Under the pieces are notes generated by a model. It saw only the letters and a program-made list of their open reading frames with translations, searched no databases and had not been told where the DNA came from. A stretch of DNA of 64,000 nucleotides from Chitinophaga sp. Ak27 (GTDB lineage Bacteria; Bacteroidota; Bacteroidia; Chitinophagales; Chitinophagaceae). Location: contig NZ_JABAOB010000006.1 in assembly GCF_012726295.1 (NCBI RefSeq), forward strand, positions 248,001 to 312,000, read 5' to 3'. The position numbers and the translations under genes were made by a program. Below, one piece after another: positions 61,805 to 64,000 of this stretch (the stretch's first letter is position 1; every line of letters begins with the position of its first letter).

Positions 61805-63391
61805 ATGAAATCATTTAAAATATTAGCCTTCGTTGCAATCACTGGTGCTGTGGTGAGCGGTTGTAATAAGCAATTTGAAGACTATGCTATCAATACGAAT
61901 AAACCATCTCAAACTCCGCCCAGCCTCGTATTAGGTGGCGTATTGTCGGACATGAATTCCGATAAACCCTGGAGCAACGTAATGCGCTGGAACCAGTTTG
62001 ATTGCTGTAACTATAACTATTATGGCGATCAACGCTATGATTGGGGCGGTGCTGATTTTAACAGTTATTATTCTATGAGTAACGTGCAGCAAATGGAGAG
62101 CGAAGCGTTGCGTTTAGGTGGCCAGGCCGTGAATCCATACACCGCGCTGGGTAAGTTTTTCCGCGCTTGGTTCTTTTACCGCTTAACTAACCTGGTGGGA
62201 GATCTGCCAATGAAAGCTGCTTTGCAGGGAAAAACAAACCTTACCCCGGTATATGACAACCAGAAAGCCGTTTTTATACAGATCCTGCAATGGCTGGAAG
62301 ATGCCAACACCCAACTGGCACAACAGATTGCTAATCCTGACAAAAGTGCTACGGCAGAAGGACAACTGCTGAAAGGCGATTTCTACTATGGGAATGATAT
62401 GAGCAAATGGCAACGCGCAGTAAACACCTTGCGTTTGCGGGTATTGATTGCCCTGAGCCGGAAAACAGCAGATACGGACCTGAAGATAGCTCAGCAGTTT
62501 AAGGATATCGTTAGCAATCCTACTAAGTATCCCATAATAGAGTCAATGGATCAGAACCTGCAGTTCATTTATAACAATATTAACAAGTACCCATCTAACC
62601 CGGATAACCTGGGCTTTGATGCTACCCGTTATAATATGTCAGCCACCTACCTGAATACCCTGGTGACCCTAAACGACCCACGCGCGTATATCACTGCTGA
62701 ACCAGCTACTAAACAGTTGAATAAGCTGGGTAAAACACCGGCTGATATTACCGCCTATATGGGCGCCGATCCGGGTATCAGCCAATCAGTGATGTCTTCC
62801 GGCATGTCTAACGTTGATACGGCAGAATATTCCGTGCGCAGTCGGAGTCGTTATTACAGTAACTATGCTGCAGAACCGGGTGTGCTACTGGGATTCCCGG
62901 AATTATGTTTTAATATGGCAGAGGCGATTAATCGCGGGTGGATCAGTGGTAATGCCGAAACATGGTATAAGAAAGGTATCAAGGCTTCTTTGGGTTTCTA
63001 TGGTATTCCTGCTGAAGCGCCAGGCGCCGTGGTGAAAACATATGGTGGTAAACGTTATGAGATTCCGTTTGATTTCGAAAATGTATACTATAAGCAAGCT
63101 GCTGTAATGTACAAAGGTGATAATGCGCAAGGACTAGCCCAGATCCTGACACAGAAGTACCTGGCCTTCTTCGAAAATTCCGGATGGGAGGCTTATAACA
63201 ACTGGAGAAGAACCGGTGTGCCCACCTTTACAGTAGGTACGGGTACCGGCAATAGTGGTGTCATTCCCAAGCGCTTTAAATATCCTGATGCAGAGCGTTC
63301 ATCTAATACCATTAACTGGACCGCCGCGCTGCAAAGCCAGTTTGGAGGTACTACCGACGATATCAACGGCAGCATGTGGCTGCTGAAATAA
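61805..63391 (+). CDS. SusD/RagB-family nutrient-binding lipoprotein
   Basis: The 528-residue protein has a lipobox (AITGAVVSGC, Cys20). The helical SusD fold is suggested by AINTNKPSQ, FRAWFFYRLTNLVGDLPM, GDFYYGNDMSKWQRAVNTLRLRVLIALS and LTQKYLAFFENSGWEAYNNWRRTG. It belongs to the SusD_2/SusD-like type. It follows susC by 28 bases and is co-transcribed. Confidence 0.93.
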   Translation: MKSFKILAFVAITGAVVSGCNKQFEDYAINTNKPSQTPPSLVLGGVLSDMNSDKPWSNVMRWNQFDCCNYNYYGDQRYDWGGADFNSYYSMSNVQQMESEALRLGGQAVNPYTALGKFFRAWFFYRLTNLVGDLPMKAALQGKTNLTPVYDNQKAVFIQILQWLEDANTQLAQQIANPDKSATAEGQLLKGDFYYGNDMSKWQRAVNTLRLRVLIALSRKTADTDLKIAQQFKDIVSNPTKYPIIESMDQNLQFIYNNINKYPSNPDNLGFDATRYNMSATYLNTLVTLNDPRAYITAEPATKQLNKLGKTPADITAYMGADPGISQSVMSSGMSNVDTAEYSVRSRSRYYSNYAAEPGVLLGFPELCFNMAEAINRGWISGNAETWYKKGIKASLGFYGIPAEAPGAVVKTYGGKRYEIPFDFENVYYKQAAVMYKGDNAQGLAQILTQKYLAFFENSGWEAYNNWRRTGVPTFTVGTGTGNSGVIPKRFKYPDAERSSNTINWTAALQSQFGGTTDDINGSMWLLK

Positions 63392-63411
63392 AAAACTCGT
63401 TGTTTCAAAAC

Positions 63412-63445
63412 GAAGAATGGCTATGGAATATCCATAGCCTTCTTC
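63412..63445 (+). terminator. Hairpin after the susD-like gene
   Basis: GAAGAA-T-GGCTATGG pairs with CCATAGCC-TTCTTC (14 bp, one bulge). There is no strong T run after it. Confidence 0.6.
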
Positions 63446-63465
63446 ATTTAATGGATGTTTAATAA

Positions 63466-63524
63466 TACTTAACATTAAGTTCAGTGTTTGTTAACATTCC
63501 GTTTACATTGGACCCGCATCTTTG
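63466..63524 (+). promoter_or_regulatory. Pho-box-like promoter of the DUF5690 gene
   Basis: TTAACAT (63469), TTCAGTG (63480), TTAACAT (63491) and TTTACAT (63502) recur every 11 bp, with -7 box CATCTTTG at 63517-63524. ACTTAA-CA-TTAAGT also forms a perfect dyad here. 45 of 59 bases match the susC promoter. Confidence 0.62.
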
Positions 63525-63543
63525 TCCCAAACCATTTGTTACG

Positions 63544-64000
63544 ATGCTGAATATTTCCTGGTTGCGGAAGCGGTTGCAAAATGCCCATCATCTTACGTTT
63601 TCATTGTATGCGGCACTGGTGGCTTTTGGCACTTATTCCTGTATGTATGCCTTTCGGAAACCCTTTACATCCGGGATTTTTGAAGGGGCCACTTTCCTGG
63701 GGATAGATTATAAGATATGGTTGGTGATCACGCAAACAATTGGCTATGCCTGCAGTAAGTTTTATGGTATTCGTTTCATTGCAGAAATGAAAGGTAACAA
63801 GCGTGCACAGAGTATTTTATTACTGATTGCTATTTCATGGCTGGCATTGCTGGGTTTTGCCCTGGCGCCTACTCCCTATAATATTGCGTTTTTATTCATC
63901 AACGGCTTTCCCCTGGGAATGATCTGGGGGCTGGTATTCAGTTACCTGGAAGGGCGGCGCAGTACAGAGTTTATGGGAGCTGTGTTGTCTATCAGCTTTA
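63544..64000 (+). CDS. DUF5690 family membrane protein (MFS-like), 3' end beyond window
   Basis: ATG 63544 opens a frame that runs to the end of the window (152 codons visible). The sequence has several membrane helices and contains YAALVAFGTYSCMYAFRKPF and NGFPLGMIWGLVFSYLEGRR, which I associate with DUF5690 transporters of Bacteroidota (MFS-like). It may be an organophosphate- or sugar-phosphate-type transporter given the shared promoter (inference). Confidence 0.8.
   Translation, partial: MLNISWLRKRLQNAHHLTFSLYAALVAFGTYSCMYAFRKPFTSGIFEGATFLGIDYKIWLVITQTIGYACSKFYGIRFIAEMKGNKRAQSILLLIAISWLALLGFALAPTPYNIAFLFINGFPLGMIWGLVFSYLEGRRSTEFMGAVLSISF

Noticed and set aside
1..64000. CRISPR arrays, insertion sequences, integrase/attachment sites
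   Set aside because: I saw no regularly spaced repeats, transposase, recombinase or terminal inverted repeats anywhere in the window.

Overview
The window reads as a chromosome segment of a Bacteroidota bacterium, most likely of the Chitinophaga group (inference). Supporting signs are a SusC/SusD pair, promoters with the Bacteroidota -7 box TAnnTTTG, A-rich instead of Shine-Dalgarno-like start regions, a Wzi/RemB-type outer membrane protein and a DUF5690 protein. No insertion sequence, CRISPR array or phage gene was seen.

Region 1 (1-19236) is mostly housekeeping and accessory genes. It holds the end of a Nudix/winged-helix regulator, the fused B12 mutase IcmF, a secreted beta-propeller phosphoesterase, a Tat-exported GH125 mannosidase, a membrane MutS-like ATPase and a radical SAM protein with a striking double operator. 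Then comes a stretch with four short transcription modules (11.84-12.24 and 13.24-13.64 kb). Each has a small ORF whose stop lies just past a hexamer able to pair with the left arm of the following terminator. The first pair precedes a DinB-like gene. The second precedes an AAA ATPase - basic protein - RtcB RNA ligase operon. A fatty-acid hydroxylase and a lone ECF sigma factor close the region. These paired modules and the RNA-ligase operon are my best candidate for an undescribed system.

Region 2 (19.6-51.8 kb) is a surface-polysaccharide locus. It has pseudaminic-acid-type nonulosonate genes (pseF, pseH-like, pseI, pseB, pseC; no pseG seen) with unusual additions: an aldo/keto reductase, an SpsF-like transferase, a class III aminotransferase, an epimerase/ATP-grasp fusion and a HAD phosphatase. 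It also has export and assembly genes (Wza-like, Wzz-like, Wzx, Wzy), several glycosyltransferases, a WbsX protein, a beta-helix protein, a sialidase-fold lipoprotein, GDP-fucose genes (gmd, fcl, manC) and a Wzi/RemB-like protein. Two promoters sharing a 29-bp element sit before pseF and before the wza-like gene.

Region 3 (51.9-64.0 kb) holds an ABC-F ATPase, an acyltransferase with a frameshift near its start, a secreted repeat protein, tRNA-Arg(CCG), MarC, an XRE-cupin regulator, SusC/SusD and the start of a DUF5690 gene. The susC and DUF5690 promoters share a 59-nt element with 11-bp periodic TTnACAT-like repeats, resembling a Pho box.

All functional calls rest on reading the sequence and on remembered family motifs; no database search was run.
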